From Sphaerochaeta sp. Phil3 (lineage in GTDB: Bacteria > Spirochaetota > Spirochaetia > Sphaerochaetales > Sphaerochaetaceae): DNA of 43,950 bases. Location: the NCBI GenBank assembly GCA_001940825.1, contig MSGT01000011.1:1-43950 (forward strand), written 5' to 3'. Every line of letters starts with the position of its first letter. The first letter of the stretch is position 1. Shown piece after piece: positions 32,085 through 41,543 of this stretch. A model generated the notes under the pieces. That model worked only from the letters and a program-made list of their open reading frames with translations, was not told the DNA's origin and ran no database searches. The translations under genes and the position numbers were made by a program.

Positions 32085-34202
32085 TCAATAGAGAAAACTC
32101 TCTATCTTCTCCCCTATTGTGGAGGTTTCGGTTGCAGGATGGTAGCTTTCTGGAAGGGAATGCAGCATGAGCTGTCCGTATCCCTTCGTCACGATACGGG
32201 AATCAAGGATAAGGACAATGCCCCTGTCACTTGTATGTCTCATAAGCCTGCCGTATCCCTGCTTGAGACGCATGGTGGCGTCTGGGAGCAGCAGTCCAAA
32301 GAAACCGCTTTTGCCATCGGCCTCCATCTTGTCTATGCGAGCCCTGTAGATTGGGTCGTCAGGCATTCTGAAAGGAAGCTTGGTGATTATGACAAGCCTG
32401 AGTGTGTCGCCAGGAGCGTCAACGCCTTCCCAGAAGCTATCGGTTGCAAAAAGAGTGCTGTCGGTGTCCGTCTTGAACTGTTCAAGAAGGCTGTATCGAT
32501 CGCCGTCACCCTGTTTGAAGCTTGAAATGCCCAAAGCGGCGAAACGAGGAGCCAACGAAGCATACGCATACTCCATGAGCTTGAAGCTCGTGAAAAGCAC
32601 TAGAGCGCCACCGCCTGAGCTTGCCACCGCCTGGTATACGGTTTCGCATATATAGTCTGCATACTGCTGCTCAGTCTCCCTCGTGAACACCGGTGGATCT
32701 GATGGGGTGAGCAGCATTAGGCGGTTTCTGTAGTCGAATGGAGACGAATACACCTTACGAAGGTATCCCTTGCCTTCCAATGGCAGTCCAACCCCTGAAT
32801 TCCAATAGCCAAAGCCATCGTTCAGGTCAAGGGTTGCACTTGTGCATACGACAGAGTCCAGTTTGCCGAACAAAGCTTTTGCCAATATATCCGACACCTC
32901 AAGAGGTGCATTGTTGAACGTGACGTACCTGACCTTTGCATGCTTCTCTATGTCAAGGTAATATATGCCTTTGCTCCAATCACGGCATTCGATGAAGGAC
33001 CTGAGCAGCTCTATCATGTCCGCTATGCGTGAGACATGGACGACCATGTCGTCACATTTGGTACGTACAATCTCGTCGTTCGATTTTATGGAACCAGCGA
33101 AGTCGCCGAGCTTTGAGACGAACTCCTGGCCTTTTGATACGACGTTCCTTGCAACCTCACCTATCTGACCAAGAACCTTTTGGGCGTTTGCAGTCGTAAA
33201 GAGAAGGTGCGCCATCTTGTTCAAGTCAAGGATTCCAATGGTCATGAGGTTCAATGTGTCCGCCTGCATCCTAAGGTTGTCGTACAGGGAAAGGATATCT
33301 TCGTACAAAGACCTGTTTATGCTGAACTGCAGAAGGTCGTCCAACATACGTCCATAGCCTGCACCCTTCGAGGCCTTGCGGTCGTAGATGTAGCTTATCT
33401 GACGCATGAGCGAGTAGCTTGAGAACGTGGATGTGAACAAATCCGTTGCATGGCGCTCCATGTTGTGCGCTTCGTCCACCACAAGATGTCTGAATGCAGG
33501 AAGCACGGCATCGTCGCTGTAGTCTATGTCCTCTTCATAGCGTGAATGGCTGTCCACGAAAAGAAGGTGATGGTTGCATATTATGATTGATGCATCACCA
33601 AGCTTCTTCTTGGCCTTGAAGAAGAAACAACGGCTGAAGAACGGGCATTTTCCGCCCATGCACAGGTCTGAGTCGGAGCATACGCTGCTCCAGATCAGAG
33701 GATCGAGCCTACCGTTGAAGTCGCTTCTAAGACCGGTTTCAGTTTCGTTTGCAAACCTATGCAGGCGAGAGATGTCTGAAACCCCATCGTCCTTGAAAAG
33801 TGCGTTTCCCTCAACTTCGCCGGCAAGACGCCTAAGGCATACATAGTTTCCCCTTCCAACGGCTATGGCTACGGGACAATCGAATCCAAGCACCTTGAAA
33901 AGGGTTGGAATATCCTTCTCCAAGAGCTGTCTTTGGAGGTTGATGGTGGATGTGGCAACCACAGTACGATCCTTGTCACCTGCCTTTATCGCCTCAGCGG
34001 CATAGAAAAGCGCAGGAACAAGATAAGCAAAGCTCTTGCCAATGCCGGTTCCAGCCTCTATTGCGCCAATGAGGTTGCCTTCGTAGCATTCAAGTACGTC
34101 AAGGGCCATGTCGAGCTGGCCTTCCCTGAATTCGAAGGAATCAAGGCCGTTGCAGAGAAGTCCATCCTGATCGAAAATCTCGTAGACCTGCTCCTTAGTC
34201 AT
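32085..34202 (-). CDS. dinG: DinG-family ATP-dependent DNA helicase
   Basis: A 705-aa XPD/DinG-type superfamily 2 helicase. Walker A is EAGTGIGKS, the DEAH box is VVDEAHNMERHA, and motif VI is YGRLMRHTSDRG. Four cysteines for a 4Fe-4S cluster lie between motifs Ia and II: YVCLRR, the pair around SDSDLCMGGKC, and FFSRC. These enzymes unwind R-loops, D-loops and G4 structures during repair. Its start overlaps the regulator gene by eight bases, so it is co-translated with the two-component genes. Confidence 0.9.
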   Translation of the reverse strand: MTKEQVYEIFDQDGLLCNGLDSFEFREGQLDMALDVLECYEGNLIGAIEAGTGIGKSFAYLVPALFYAAEAIKAGDKDRTVVATSTINLQRQLLEKDIPTLFKVLGFDCPVAIAVGRGNYVCLRRLAGEVEGNALFKDDGVSDISRLHRFANETETGLRSDFNGRLDPLIWSSVCSDSDLCMGGKCPFFSRCFFFKAKKKLGDASIIICNHHLLFVDSHSRYEEDIDYSDDAVLPAFRHLVVDEAHNMERHATDLFTSTFSSYSLMRQISYIYDRKASKGAGYGRMLDDLLQFSINRSLYEDILSLYDNLRMQADTLNLMTIGILDLNKMAHLLFTTANAQKVLGQIGEVARNVVSKGQEFVSKLGDFAGSIKSNDEIVRTKCDDMVVHVSRIADMIELLRSFIECRDWSKGIYYLDIEKHAKVRYVTFNNAPLEVSDILAKALFGKLDSVVCTSATLDLNDGFGYWNSGVGLPLEGKGYLRKVYSSPFDYRNRLMLLTPSDPPVFTRETEQQYADYICETVYQAVASSGGGALVLFTSFKLMEYAYASLAPRFAALGISSFKQGDGDRYSLLEQFKTDTDSTLFATDSFWEGVDAPGDTLRLVIITKLPFRMPDDPIYRARIDKMEADGKSGFFGLLLPDATMRLKQGYGRLMRHTSDRGIVLILDSRIVTKGYGQLMLHSLPESYHPATETSTIGEKIESFLY

Positions 34203-35583
34203 TAGAAAGCCTTGGTTCAGATCCAGTCGTATTCGACTCGTACTCCTGCATCTTACGTATTATCGTCTTGCGCCCTATGCCAAGCATATCGGCGGCTTTG
34301 GACTTGTTTCCCTTGCAGTACCCTACTGTTGCAAGTATGACGGCCTTCTCCGCTTCGTCCATTGTAGAGCCAAGAGGGATCTCTATTGAACTTTCCGTAC
34401 TTGCACGGCTTACGTTTGGAGGAAGGTCGTCCACTTCTATCACCTTTCCACGGCACATGACGACGGCGCTCTCGACGCAGTTCCTAAGCTCCCTTATGTT
34501 GCCGGGCCAATCGTATGCGGCTATCTTGGCCTTGGCCTGGGAGGAGAAGCCCTCCACATCCTTGCCATTCTCTTTGTTGAACTCATTGAGGAACTCGGTC
34601 GCAAGCAGGAAGATGTCCTCCTTGCGCTCTCTTAGAGGCGGCACTTCAAGCCTTACGACGTTGAGCCTATAGTACAGGTCCTCCCTAAAATGGCCTAGTT
34701 TGATCTCTTCCTCAAGATTTCTATTAGTAGCGGCTATCACGCGGACATCGGTCTTGATGGTCTTCTCCCCGCCCACCTTCTCGAATTCGTGTTCCTGGAG
34801 GACCCTAAGGAGCTTGATCTGCGTGTTGGCATCGATCTCTCCAATCTCGTCAAGGAATATCGTGCCGCCGTCTGCAAGCTCAAAACGCCCCTTCTTGTCC
34901 GATACCGCGCCCGTGAAAGCCCCTTTGACGTGCCCAAAGAGCTCGCTCTCAAGCAAATTGGCATTGAGCGCCGCACAATGCACCTTCACGAACGGCTTGT
35001 CACGTCGATCCGAATAGCTCACTATTGCATCGGCCACGAGCTCCTTTCCAACACCGCTCTCACCCGTAATCAAGACCGATGCCTTTGAGCCTGCAATCCT
35101 TTGGATCGTCTCAAGCAGGCGAACGACCTTTTGGCTCTTGCCTATTATCTTGGTGTAGCCGCTTTTCTTCCTAAGGTTCTCAAGCTCTATCTTGAGCTCT
35201 CTGTTGCGGTCAGCCAAATCCTTGTTGGAAAGCGTTTTGCGTATGAGGACTGAAAGATGGTCAAGGTTGACGGGCTTTGTCAGGAAATCCACCGCACCGT
35301 TCTGCATGGCCTCTACGGCGTCTTCTATCGTGCCATGTCCTGTGAGAACTACGACAGGTATGGTTGGATATGTGGAGTATATCTTCTTGAGAAGCTCGCT
35401 GCCTGACATCCCGGGCATCCTTAGGTCCGTTATGACCATGTCTACAGGGGTTGAGTTTATGATCTTCCAGGCTTCGTCTCCGTCAGAGGCCTGAAGTCCA
35501 TCGTATCCGTCCATGGAAAGGGCGGCGACAAGGCCTTCACGTATATGTTTCTCATCATCTACGACAAGAATGGTCCGGCTCAT
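34195..35583 (-). CDS. NtrC-family sigma-54-dependent response regulator
   Basis: A 462-aa protein with receiver domain (residues 1-120, phosphoacceptor D53 in ITDLRMPG), AAA+ sigma-54 activator domain (about 145-375; GESGVGKE Walker A, GAFTGA loop, LFLDEIG-like GTIFLDEIGE Walker B) and a Fis-type helix-turn-helix (NKSKAADMLGIGRKTIIRKM). It activates RNA polymerase carrying sigma-54 when phosphorylated. Its cognate kinase is encoded just upstream with a four-base overlap. The targets are not evident in this window. Confidence 0.93.
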   Translation of the reverse strand: MSRTILVVDDEKHIREGLVAALSMDGYDGLQASDGDEAWKIINSTPVDMVITDLRMPGMSGSELLKKIYSTYPTIPVVVLTGHGTIEDAVEAMQNGAVDFLTKPVNLDHLSVLIRKTLSNKDLADRNRELKIELENLRKKSGYTKIIGKSQKVVRLLETIQRIAGSKASVLITGESGVGKELVADAIVSYSDRRDKPFVKVHCAALNANLLESELFGHVKGAFTGAVSDKKGRFELADGGTIFLDEIGEIDANTQIKLLRVLQEHEFEKVGGEKTIKTDVRVIAATNRNLEEEIKLGHFREDLYYRLNVVRLEVPPLRERKEDIFLLATEFLNEFNKENGKDVEGFSSQAKAKIAAYDWPGNIRELRNCVESAVVMCRGKVIEVDDLPPNVSRASTESSIEIPLGSTMDEAEKAVILATVGYCKGNKSKAADMLGIGRKTIIRKMQEYESNTTGSEPRLSND

Positions 35584-36836
35584 GGCTGCACCTCCTCATT
35601 GCAAGCTTCCACATAGGATTCAGAATAGTCGGAAGAACCTGACGAGTCGCTGCCAAATGAGATTCTGAACCTTTCGTCCTTTGGAATTGGAACCCTTATG
35701 ATGAACTCGGAGCCCACACCCAAGGTCGAATGCACGTTCACATCGCCGGAAAGCTCCTTCATTATCTTGAAAAGAACCGTAAGTCCAAGCCCTGTGCCAT
35801 AGGACTTGGTGGTGAAATACGGCTCGAATATCTTCTCCATTTGCTCTTCCGTCATACCGCAGCCAGTGTCTGAAACGCTCAATGCGGAATATTCACCGTC
35901 TATGTATGAAGTTATGGTTACACGTTTTTCCTTGGCGCAGGAATCGCCGCTCTTTTCCGCGTTTCCTTCCATGGCCTGCATGGCGTTCTTTACAAGGTTG
36001 AGGACGACCTGTTTCATGAGTGCAGGGTCGACCATGACGTTTGGCATGGACGTAGCGAGCCGTAGATCAAGAGAGATGCCTTTTCCGTCAAGTTCTGGAG
36101 CGACTACCTTTGCCACATTGTCCACTATGTCGTTGAGGCTCATCTTTTCAAGGTTCACGCTCATTGGCTTCACTGCAAAAAGGAAATCTACGGCTATTGC
36201 GTTTATCCTATCGACCTCCTCCTTCACTACAGACAGGTATTTATCGGCTGTCGCCTTGTCCACGGAGCCGTTTCTCAACAGCTCCCTATCCAAAAGCTGA
36301 AGGTATATGGATATGGAGGCCAAGGGGTTCTTTATCTCATGGGCGACGCCGGCTGCCATCGTGGTCATGGAGGCAAGGCTCTCGTTCTTTCTGAACTCCT
36401 CCTTGAACCTATGGAAATACGATACATCGCTGAACGTGAACAAAACCCCATCGAAGTCCCCAGGCCTTAGCGTCATGCAGTTTATATATCTTTTACCTGC
36501 ACCTGGATCATCGAACTCGAACACATTGGACTGAGCTGGCTTTGAATCGCCAAGGCAGGCGTCTATGAACGCAAGAAGTCCATCGTCCATTACGACCCTA
36601 TGAACCAAAGTGTTCGTGTATTTCTTTCGCTTGTAGGAAGGTACGAGAAGAACCGCCTGCCTGTTCATGTACATGACGGTACCGTCGTTCTGTACGAGCA
36701 TATAGCCAATATATGAGTTGTCCAAGGCAAGGTTGCGGATCCTTAGCTCTGCAGACTGTGTGTCTATGATTCCAAGGATCTGCTCGTCCGATAGTTTGGA
36801 TATCTTGCTTGAAGCCTTCTTGACGAACTGGTTCAT
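35580..36836 (-). CDS. Soluble PAS histidine kinase (NtrB-like)
   Basis: A 418-aa sensor kinase without membrane segment. A PAS domain (residues about 40-145, YIGMLVQNDGT-like YIGYMLVQNDGTVMYMNRQA) precedes the dimerisation/phosphoacceptor helix with His in AAGVAHEIKNPLAS. The ATPase domain follows with NLVKNAMQAM (N box), VSDTGCGMTEEQM and SYGTGLGL. As an NtrB-like cytosolic kinase it would sense an internal signal and phosphorylate the adjacent sigma-54 activator. It overlaps both neighbours by four bases. Confidence 0.9.
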   Translation of the reverse strand: MNQFVKKASSKISKLSDEQILGIIDTQSAELRIRNLALDNSYIGYMLVQNDGTVMYMNRQAVLLVPSYKRKKYTNTLVHRVVMDDGLLAFIDACLGDSKPAQSNVFEFDDPGAGKRYINCMTLRPGDFDGVLFTFSDVSYFHRFKEEFRKNESLASMTTMAAGVAHEIKNPLASISIYLQLLDRELLRNGSVDKATADKYLSVVKEEVDRINAIAVDFLFAVKPMSVNLEKMSLNDIVDNVAKVVAPELDGKGISLDLRLATSMPNVMVDPALMKQVVLNLVKNAMQAMEGNAEKSGDSCAKEKRVTITSYIDGEYSALSVSDTGCGMTEEQMEKIFEPYFTTKSYGTGLGLTVLFKIMKELSGDVNVHSTLGVGSEFIIRVPIPKDERFRISFGSDSSGSSDYSESYVEACNEEVQP

Positions 36837-37930
36837 CCAAGCACCTCCTTGGTTCTGTATGCCACGTAGTCGAATGTGAGCCGCTTGTTCTGGTTGAAGA
36901 GCCTTCCTTTTGATACCATTTCGTTTATGCCCTCTATGAGATAGTCCGCCTTCCTTGGGTCTATGCTACCGTCAAGCCTTCCCCTGTACAGCTCATCCAC
37001 TACGTGCGAAAAGAAGATGTCCCAACCTTTGCAACTTTCAAGCTCCGCTACGATTGCAGGAATGTCTGCATTGTGCGTTGCAACGAGGCTGTGAGCCATG
37101 GATTTGAGCTTTGCATCGTCTATGCCGCCACCTTCAAGGAAGAACTGCTCAAGGCTTTCGTACTTGTTTGGGTTTATGAAAAGCGAGTTGAATATGTATT
37201 TAGTCCGTTCCTTGTCCAATGCTTGGAAGCGGAACTTCCTCACTCTACTGAGTATGGTTGCAAGTATGCGTCCAGGGTTCGCCGATATGAGTATGAAATA
37301 GGTGTTCGCAGGCGGCTCCTCAAGCGTTTTGAGAAATGCGTTGACCGCAGCCCCCAGTGCGTTTTCAAGGCCCTCCACAACGACGAGCTTCTTCTCTCCA
37401 TCCATGGATGAAGTGGAGCACCAATCCCTTATGGCCCTCACCTGCCCTACGCTTATGGCCTGGGTCCTGTTTGAGTCTGCAAGGGCCAAGACGAACTTCT
37501 CAATGGAGGCAAGAAGCGAGTCAAGCTCGTTGTCCTGAGCCTTGTCCAGTTTTTCCATGAGCTCAGATACCTCCGCGGCATCTGAAAAGCGTTTCTTGGC
37601 TGTCGCCGTCTGCTCGTCCATGAGAGCTCCGTGGTACTGTTGGAGAAGGACGTTTACACTGTCCTTGAGAAAGTCCTTGGCAGCCTTGTTCCTGGATTTT
37701 CTTAGAAGTGCTACGGCGCTCATGATCCTATAGCTGTGGTTCCTGTCCGAGACGATTATCGTGTTCTCCTTGGGAACCCCCATCTCCTTGGCCACTGACA
37801 TGGCGGCGAACATCCTTCCACTGCAGGGCTCTCCATGAAAGAGAGACGACGATGGAAACTCATCCTTTGAGATGAGCTCTGAAAGTTGGGAGGCTATTTC
37901 AGGTTGGGTTGCACTAAGCTTTTCGAACAT
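36833..37930 (-). CDS. holB: DNA polymerase III delta' subunit
   Basis: A 365-aa clamp-loader protein. The nucleotide loop is degenerate (GEPCSGRMF instead of G-x-x-G-x-GKT), as in delta', which does not hydrolyse ATP. QVRAIRDWCSTSS, KKLVVVEGLENALGAAVNAFLKTLEEPP, TYFILISANPGRILATILSRVRKFRF are the typical sensor and arginine-finger segments. An insert of about 100 residues rich in K/E lies between the first loop and the Walker B region. It overlaps the kinase gene, an unusual coupling of replication and signalling genes. Confidence 0.85.
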   Translation of the reverse strand: MFEKLSATQPEIASQLSELISKDEFPSSSLFHGEPCSGRMFAAMSVAKEMGVPKENTIIVSDRNHSYRIMSAVALLRKSRNKAAKDFLKDSVNVLLQQYHGALMDEQTATAKKRFSDAAEVSELMEKLDKAQDNELDSLLASIEKFVLALADSNRTQAISVGQVRAIRDWCSTSSMDGEKKLVVVEGLENALGAAVNAFLKTLEEPPANTYFILISANPGRILATILSRVRKFRFQALDKERTKYIFNSLFINPNKYESLEQFFLEGGGIDDAKLKSMAHSLVATHNADIPAIVAELESCKGWDIFFSHVVDELYRGRLDGSIDPRKADYLIEGINEMVSKGRLFNQNKRLTFDYVAYRTKEVLG

Positions 37931-37969
37931 CTGTCGTCCCCGTTTTCTATTCCTCTCACCATGGAGGGC

Positions 37970-38461
37970 TCAGACGATCCCTTCCACAAGGGTCTTGAAC
38001 CACTCAACAAGGGGAAGGATGAGCCTTGTCGAGAAGAAGCTTTCGCTTAGGGTCGTTCCAAGATCGACAAGGTTCTGGTATTTCATGAGCATCTCAAGAA
38101 TTCCAATTACGAGGATGCTCTCAACAACACCCAGAGCGAACCCAAGAAGATTGTCCACAACAGCTATGTTGGCAGTCTCGCAAATGCCCCCAAGGGCGGA
38201 TCCAAGACCTTTCATGACAGAATAACCTGCCATGAAGATGACAAAATACGCTATGAATGCGGCGAACCATCTTGGAAAGGACATTTGTTCTATGAGAACA
38301 TTCGACAGGGCCTTTGTGAACATTGCAGCCAAAAGGAATCCAAGAACATACCCGAACTTGGACGAAATCTCCTCTATGAAGCCCTTTATGGCACCCCAGA
38401 TCCCTCCAATCATGAGGAGGACGAAGATTATATAGTCGATAGTCTTAAGATACTCGCCCAT
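37970..38461 (-). CDS. cvpA: CvpA family membrane protein
   Basis: A 163-aa protein with four membrane helices. The family start IDYIIFVLLMIGGIWGAIKGFIEEISS and the second-half NLLGFALGVVESILVIGI are characteristic of CvpA (colicin V production) proteins. E. coli CvpA is linked to envelope stress and biofilm traits; the biochemical role is unclear. It is first gene of the minus-strand operon with holB, 39 bp upstream of that gene, and is divergent from secA. The ribosome site is AAAGGAAAAGG. Confidence 0.88.
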   Translation of the reverse strand: MGEYLKTIDYIIFVLLMIGGIWGAIKGFIEEISSKFGYVLGFLLAAMFTKALSNVLIEQMSFPRWFAAFIAYFVIFMAGYSVMKGLGSALGGICETANIAVVDNLLGFALGVVESILVIGILEMLMKYQNLVDLGTTLSESFFSTRLILPLVEWFKTLVEGIV

Positions 38462-38577
38462 CGTTTGCCTTTTCCTTTTTTATGTATGGTCAGTATAAGG
38501 AATCGATGGCAATCTGACAACCAATCCTCCTCCATTGCATTACATTGACTTTGCGTTGGCACATCTTTGCTTTGGCT

Positions 38578-38606
38578 TTGCCAGTTACCGCCATTTTGGG
38601 TATACT
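38578..38606 (+). promoter_or_regulatory. secA promoter predicting a leaderless mRNA
   Basis: TTGCCA (38578-38583), exactly 17 bp, then TATACT (38601-38606), close to consensus. The usual start 6-7 bases downstream falls on or just before the A of ATG 38613, and no ribosome site precedes that ATG. Confidence 0.6.
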
Positions 38607-38612
38607 GTCTAC

Positions 38613-41393
38613 ATGGCGAATTTTTTGGCGAAGATTTTTGGAACGAAGAAGGACAAGGACATAAAGGCCCTTCGTCCTATAGTAGATAAGGTTAATTCAT
38701 TCGATTCATGGGCAAAGGGCCTCAAGGACGAGGACTTCCCTGTTCAGACACAGGCTTTCAAGAAGAGACTTGCAGACGGCGAAACGCTGGACCAGATCCT
38801 TCCTGAAGCATATGCACTTGTAAGGGAGGCCTCATTCAGGGTTCTTGGTGAACGTCACTACGACGTCCAGATAATGGGAGCCATAGTCCTGCACCAAGGC
38901 AAGATCCTTGAAATGAAGACAGGAGAAGGAAAGACGCTCACAAGCGTGCCTGCCGCCTATCTCAATGCATTGGAAGGCAAAGGCGTGCACGTTGTTACAG
39001 TCAACGACTACCTTGCACAGCGTGACGCACAATGGATGAGTCCAATCTACAACTTCCTAGGCCTCACCGTTGGGGTCATAGTCTCCAACATGGACAATGC
39101 AAGACGCCGCGATGCATACAAATGCGATGTCACCTACGGCACGAACAACGAATTTGGATTCGACTACCTGCGCGACAACATGAAGCTGCGCTACCAGGAC
39201 AAGATCCAACCCAAGCACCACTACTGCATCATAGACGAGATAGACTCCATCCTCATAGACGAGGCCCGCACACCACTCATCATATCAGGACCGGCCGACG
39301 ACGATACCCAACAGGCCATCAACGCCGAGAAGATAACACCATACTTCAAGGAATGCGAAAAGGATCCCGATACTGGCGAGTATCCAACGATATCGGCCTT
39401 TGCACGTTTCGAGGACGGTGCCAAGCTGGAACCGGAAGGCGACTACATGCTTGACGAGAAGAGCCGTCGCATAAGCTTCACCAAGCAGGGAATGCTCCAC
39501 ATGGAGGAGCTGCTCCAAAGGATGGGAATCATCACGGGCTCCCTCTATGACGATGAGAACTTCGAATACATCCACTACGTGACGCAGGCCATGGTTGCAA
39601 AGCACCTGTACCACAAGGACACGGACTACGTCGTCCAAGACAACCAAGTCCAGATAGTGGATGATTTTACAGGTCGTATCCTTTACGGAAGGCGCTACAG
39701 CGATGGCCTGCATCAGGCAATAGAGGCCAAGGAACACATAAAGGTCTACGGCAAGAACAAGACCCTTGCCACCATCACGTTCCAGAACTTCTTCAGAATG
39801 TACGATAAGATCTCAGGAATGACCGGTACTGCTGATACAGAGGCCCCTGAGTTCGCATCCATCTACAATTTGGATGTTGTCGTCATTCCAACCCACGTTC
39901 CAGTGCAGCGCGTTGACAAGGACGACCTTGTATATTTGAACGAGCAGTTCAAGTACCAGGCAATCTGCAACGAGATAAAGCGTGTGCATGAAACGGGTCA
40001 GCCTATCCTCGTTGGCACTGTATCCATTGAAAAGTCAGAGCTCATTTCCGCTCTTCTCAAGCGCATGGGAATCCCACACGAGGTCTTGAATGCAAAGAAC
40101 CATGCACGAGAGGCGCTTATCATTGAGAACGCAGGTGCAAAGGGAGCAGTCACGGTAGCCACGAACATGGCAGGTCGTGGAACGGACATAAAGCTTGGCG
40201 GCTCCCCTGATGCCTTGGCACGCAGGCTCTGCGGTACAGAGGCATCTGAAGAGGAGTTCAGGGCTGCAAAGGAGAAGACTCGCGCCCAGTGGCAGGCTGC
40301 ATATGAAGAGGTGAAGGCCCTTGGCGGTCTCTACATTCTTGGAACGGAGCGCCATGAATCAAGACGAATTGATAACCAGCTGAGAGGAAGAAGCGGTCGT
40401 CAGGGAGACCCAGGTGTGTCACGCTTCTATGTAAGCTTTGACGACACCCTACTTCGCCTCTTTGCAAAGGATAACCTCAAGGCAATGGTGGGCCGTCTTG
40501 GCATGAACACAGGTGAGCCAATCGAGCACTCAATGGTAAGCCGTGTCATAGAATCGGCCCAGAAGCGCGTTGAGGAAAGGAACTTTGACATAAGAAAGCG
40601 CCTTTTGGAGTACGATGACGTTCTCAACGAACAAAGGAACTTCATCTACTCACAGCGCGACGAGATACTACTTGATGCCAATATGGTGGAAAGGGCTTTG
40701 AACGCTGCGTTCGAGTTCGTGGATGAAGCTGTCGAAGCATGCCACTCCAAGAACTCCAACAATGTCGTTGAGCTCCATCAGGCCCTTATGGACAAGATTG
40801 GATTCGACTACGAACCGGCCACAGGAGACGAAGGCCTGTCCAAGGATGCCTTGGCTTCCAAGATAAAGGACCTTGTCCGTAGCAACGTAGAGGCAAAGGT
40901 GGCTGTCGTTGGAGAGCAGTCGTTCAATGAGTTCATTAGGCAAATCTACCTTAGGCAGATAGATACAAGATGGCAGAGCCACCTTGAGGAGCTTGAGGAC
41001 CTAAGGGATTCAGTTGCACTGCGCTCGTATGCACAGAAGAACCCTCTTCTTGAGTACAAGCTTGAAGGATTCGACATCTTCGATGCCATGATAGACAAGA
41101 TCAAATCATCAGTTGCAAAGACGATAATTAGGGTTCAGATCCGCTTGGACGCCAATCCCTCACGTCCAATGCAGGCACGAAAGACCGTCGAGTCCCATGG
41201 AGAGAGCACGCAGTTCTCCAACATGGCTGCAAGACAGGCCGTCCAGGCCCGTAGCTCCGCCAATGCAAACGCCCAGTCCTCCATCCAAATCGTGCGCTCA
41301 ACTCCAAAGGTTGGACGCAACGACCCATGCCCATGCGGCAGCGGCAAGAAGTACAAGAACTGCTGTGGCAGAAACCAAGGCTCAGAAAGCTGA
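38613..41393 (+). CDS. secA: Preprotein translocase ATPase SecA
   Basis: The 926-aa motor of the Sec pathway pushes unfolded preproteins through SecYEG. It starts [20 protein letters not shown]. Walker A is EMKTGEGKT, with [11 protein letters not shown], the DEAD motif [18 protein letters not shown], the IGTVS-like [24 protein letters not shown] and the [11 protein letters not shown] arginine-finger region. The C-terminal SEC-C zinc tail [16 protein letters not shown] is intact. An open stretch upstream to 38535 carries no SecA residues. A hairpin overlaps its stop codon. Confidence 0.97.
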   Translation: MANFLAKIFGTKKDKDIKALRPIVDKVNSFDSWAKGLKDEDFPVQTQAFKKRLADGETLDQILPEAYALVREASFRVLGERHYDVQIMGAIVLHQGKILEMKTGEGKTLTSVPAAYLNALEGKGVHVVTVNDYLAQRDAQWMSPIYNFLGLTVGVIVSNMDNARRRDAYKCDVTYGTNNEFGFDYLRDNMKLRYQDKIQPKHHYCIIDEIDSILIDEARTPLIISGPADDDTQQAINAEKITPYFKECEKDPDTGEYPTISAFARFEDGAKLEPEGDYMLDEKSRRISFTKQGMLHMEELLQRMGIITGSLYDDENFEYIHYVTQAMVAKHLYHKDTDYVVQDNQVQIVDDFTGRILYGRRYSDGLHQAIEAKEHIKVYGKNKTLATITFQNFFRMYDKISGMTGTADTEAPEFASIYNLDVVVIPTHVPVQRVDKDDLVYLNEQFKYQAICNEIKRVHETGQPILVGTVSIEKSELISALLKRMGIPHEVLNAKNHAREALIIENAGAKGAVTVATNMAGRGTDIKLGGSPDALARRLCGTEASEEEFRAAKEKTRAQWQAAYEEVKALGGLYILGTERHESRRIDNQLRGRSGRQGDPGVSRFYVSFDDTLLRLFAKDNLKAMVGRLGMNTGEPIEHSMVSRVIESAQKRVEERNFDIRKRLLEYDDVLNEQRNFIYSQRDEILLDANMVERALNAAFEFVDEAVEACHSKNSNNVVELHQALMDKIGFDYEPATGDEGLSKDALASKIKDLVRSNVEAKVAVVGEQSFNEFIRQIYLRQIDTRWQSHLEELEDLRDSVALRSYAQKNPLLEYKLEGFDIFDAMIDKIKSSVAKTIIRVQIRLDANPSRPMQARKTVESHGESTQFSNMAARQAVQARSSANANAQSSIQIVRSTPKVGRNDPCPCGSGKKYKNCCGRNQGSES

Positions 41394-41399
41394 GCCTTG
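41376..41399 (+). terminator. Hairpin overlapping the secA stop codon
   Basis: CAAGGCTCAG-AAAG-CTGAGCCTTG is a perfect 10-bp stem that includes the TGA. Only a poor T-tract (GGCGTTTGTCC) follows, so termination efficiency is uncertain. Confidence 0.5.
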
Positions 41400-41462
41400 A
41401 GGCGTTTGTCCGTTTGCCTTATTTGCCATTTGACTTGGACGTCTCTTGAATGATTTCAATCG

Positions 41463-41513
41463 TGTCGATCATAATCGACAAATCCCTATGTTTTCTGTCG
41501 AACGTAATCGACA
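41463..41513. promoter_or_regulatory. Paired TGTCGA/TCGACA palindromes between convergent genes
   Basis: TGTCGAT-CATA-ATCGACA (41463-41480) and TGTCGA-ACGTAA-TCGACA (41496-41513) have centres 33 bp apart, about three helical turns. A TATAAT hexamer (41519-41524) lies six bases beyond on the plus strand. They look like tandem operator sites although the flanking genes converge here. Confidence 0.55.
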
Positions 41514-41543
41514 TGCCCTATAATAACCATTCTGTTTTTTGAT

